A DNA stretch of 9,537 bases from an uncultured Eubacteriales bacterium (GTDB lineage Bacteria; Bacillota_A; Clostridia; Oscillospirales; Oscillospiraceae). Below the pieces are notes generated by a model. That model saw only the letters and a list, made by a program, of their open reading frames with translations, was not told the origin of the DNA and ran no database searches. Both the position numbers and the translations under genes were made by a program. Location: the NCBI GenBank assembly GCA_949451265.1, contig CASTQR010000049.1, forward strand, positions 1-9,537, in the 5' to 3' direction. Positions 8,109 through 9,537 of this stretch are shown here, piece by piece. The first letter of the stretch is position 1, and each line of letters starts with the position of its first letter.

Positions 8109-9537
8109 ATGAGTGAGACAGTCAACCAGGTGAGGCGCTGCTTCGTCCGCAAGCGCCCCGGCTTCGACGTGGAAGCCCAGGCCCTGTGCCGGGACCTGCG
8201 GGAGCAGCTGGGCATACAGGGCCTGACGGCGGTAACCATCCTCCACCGCTACGACGTGGAGGGCGTGGACGGCCAGGTGTACGAACAGGTCAAGGGGACG
8301 GTGTTCTCCGAGCCCCAGGTGGACGGGGTGTATGAGGGGGACTTCCCCCGACCGGAGGGCCCCCACGCCCTGCTGGCGGTGGAGGCCCTGCCGGGGCAGT
8401 TCGACCAGCGGGCGGACTCCGCCGCCCAGTGCGTCCAGCTGATGACCGGGGGGGAGCGGCCCCTGGCGGCCTACGCCAAGGTGTACGTGCTGGAGGGGGA
8501 GCTGGCCCCGGAGGAGCTGGAGAAGATCAAGGGCTACCTCATCAACCCGGTGGAGTGCCGGGAGGCGTCCCTGGACAAGCCGGACACCCTGAGGAGGGAC
8601 TACACCGCCCCCGCTATGGTGGAGACGCTGGACGGCTTCACCGGGCTGGACGGGGAGGGGCTGGCCGCCCTGCTGGACAGGCTGGGGCTGGCCATGGACC
8701 TGGACGACCTGAAATTTTTGCAGACCTACTTCCGGGACTGGGAGCGCCGGGAGCCCACCATCACGGAGGTGCGGGTGGTGGACACCTACTGGTCGGACCA
8801 CTGCCGCCACACCACCTTCTCCACCCATTTGACGGATGTGGAGATCCAGGACCTCAACGTCAAGGCGGCCTACCAGCGCTACCTGGACGCCCGGGTGGAG
8901 GTGTACGGGGAGGAGAAGGCGAAAAAACGTCCCCAGACCCTCATGGACATCGCCACCATCGGCACAAAGACGCTGAAGAAGCGGGGCCTTCTGCCCGAGC
9001 TGGACGAGAGCGAGGAGATCAACGCCTGCTCCATCCATGTGAACGCCGATGTGGACGGGGAGGGGCAGGACTGGCTGCTCATGTTCAAGAACGAGACCCA
9101 CAACCACCCCACCGAGATCGAGCCCTTCGGCGGCGCGGCCACCTGCATCGGCGGCTGCATCCGGGACCCCCTGTCCGGCCGGGCTTACGTCCACCAGGCC
9201 ATGCGGGTGACGGGGGGCGGCGACCCCACCGTGCCCCTGAGCGAGACCTTAGAGGGCAAACTGCCCCAGCGGAAGATCGCCCAGACCGCCGCCGCGGGCT
9301 ACTCCTCCTACGGCAACCAGATTGGTCTGGCCACGGGCCATGTGGCGGAGCTGTACCACCCCGGCTATGTGGCCAAGCGCTTGGAGTGCGGGGCGGTTGT
9401 GGCGGCGGCCCCCGCCAGCCACGTGCGGCGGGAGCGCCCCGCCCCCGGGGATGTGGTGATCCTCTTGGGCGGGCGCACGGGCCGGGACGGCATCGGCGGG
9501 GCCACCGGCTCCTCCAAGAGCCACAATAAGAAGTCCC
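8109..9537 (+). CDS. purL: Phosphoribosylformylglycinamidine synthase, clade II single-chain form (3' end cut by window edge)
   Basis: FGAM synthase performs the fourth step of purine synthesis: FGAR, glutamine and ATP give FGAM. The first 476 codons are present and no stop occurs before the window ends; the clade II single-chain enzyme is about 1,200-1,250 residues, with AIRS-type domains and a C-terminal glutaminase. The N-terminus reads RCFVRKRPGFDVEAQ, then PGQFDQRADSAAQCVQ and INPVECREASLDKP, all typical of the Clostridia form. Catalytic-region motifs are YWSDHCRHTTF (227-237), NETHNHPTEIEPFGGAAT (328-345) and, near the edge, GRDGIGGATGSSKSHN. The glutaminase cysteine lies outside the window. 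The ATG is chosen for AAGGAGA at 8094-8100, eight bases upstream. Because the frame stays open, it is a partial gene, not a broken one. It follows the lipoprotein gene by 58 bases with no clear promoter, so it may be read from upstream. Confidence 0.95.
   Translation, partial: MSETVNQVRRCFVRKRPGFDVEAQALCRDLREQLGIQGLTAVTILHRYDVEGVDGQVYEQVKGTVFSEPQVDGVYEGDFPRPEGPHALLAVEALPGQFDQRADSAAQCVQLMTGGERPLAAYAKVYVLEGELAPEELEKIKGYLINPVECREASLDKPDTLRRDYTAPAMVETLDGFTGLDGEGLAALLDRLGLAMDLDDLKFLQTYFRDWERREPTITEVRVVDTYWSDHCRHTTFSTHLTDVEIQDLNVKAAYQRYLDARVEVYGEEKAKKRPQTLMDIATIGTKTLKKRGLLPELDESEEINACSIHVNADVDGEGQDWLLMFKNETHNHPTEIEPFGGAATCIGGCIRDPLSGRAYVHQAMRVTGGGDPTVPLSETLEGKLPQRKIAQTAAAGYSSYGNQIGLATGHVAELYHPGYVAKRLECGAVVAAAPASHVRRERPAPGDVVILLGGRTGRDGIGGATGSSKSHNKKS

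Noticed and set aside
8064..9194. A 376-codon minus-strand frame opposite the start of purL
   Set aside because: It has the same composition bias, while the plus strand encodes an unmistakable FGAM synthase.

Overview
The window looks like chromosomal DNA from a G+C-rich, low-redundancy Firmicute of the class Clostridia, most likely an Oscillospiraceae-type gut anaerobe (Flavonifractor, Lawsonibacter or Intestinimonas-like). This placement is inferred from three things: very G+C-rich coding sequence with almost exclusively G/C third positions, strong AAGGAGG-type ribosome binding sites, and the protein families present (PepV-type dipeptidase, clade II single-chain PurL, long SecA with a C-terminal zinc motif). 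I cannot name a species from the sequence alone.

Layout. Two gene sets are transcribed divergently from a roughly 200-base intergenic region (2680-2879). Leftward, on the minus strand, are a YheO-type PAS/HTH regulator, a PepV-like M20 dipeptidase, rpsF (ribosomal protein bS6) and the first 20 codons of ssb. The rpsF-ssb pair is the classic start of the rpsF-ssb-rpsR operon; rpsR would lie outside the window. Rightward, on the plus strand, are secA, the peptidoglycan-editing polyphenol oxidase-family gene pgeF, an orphan family 5 solute-binding lipoprotein, and purL, which runs off the right edge. pgeF and the lipoprotein gene overlap by four bases (ATGA). The gaps between secA and pgeF (33 bases) and between the lipoprotein gene and purL (58 bases) are short and show no convincing terminator, so secA-pgeF-SBP-purL could be one transcript.

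Regulatory DNA is confined to the short, comparatively A+T-rich gaps. The clearest element is a perfect sigma-A promoter for rpsF (TTGACA, 17 bases, TATAAT). Its -10 box lies at the tip of a 15-bp inverted repeat that also looks like the terminator of the upstream dipeptidase gene. The rpsF leader then forms an 8-bp hairpin with an unpaired CCG just before the ribosome binding site, reminiscent of S6:S18 autoregulatory leaders. Weaker promoters can be placed before pepV, the regulator gene and secA. Two copies of a DnaA-box-like 9-mer (TTATTCACA) sit upstream of the rpsF and secA promoters.

Overall this is a housekeeping region covering translation, replication, protein export, envelope maintenance, peptide use and purine synthesis. 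I see no mobile element, CRISPR array, toxin-antitoxin or defence cassette, tRNA or rRNA, and no evidence of a novel multi-gene system. The points most worth a second look are the promoter nested in a terminator, the rpsF leader, the DnaA-box-like sites, the variant zinc motif of SecA, and the orphan lipoprotein gene in the secA-purL string.
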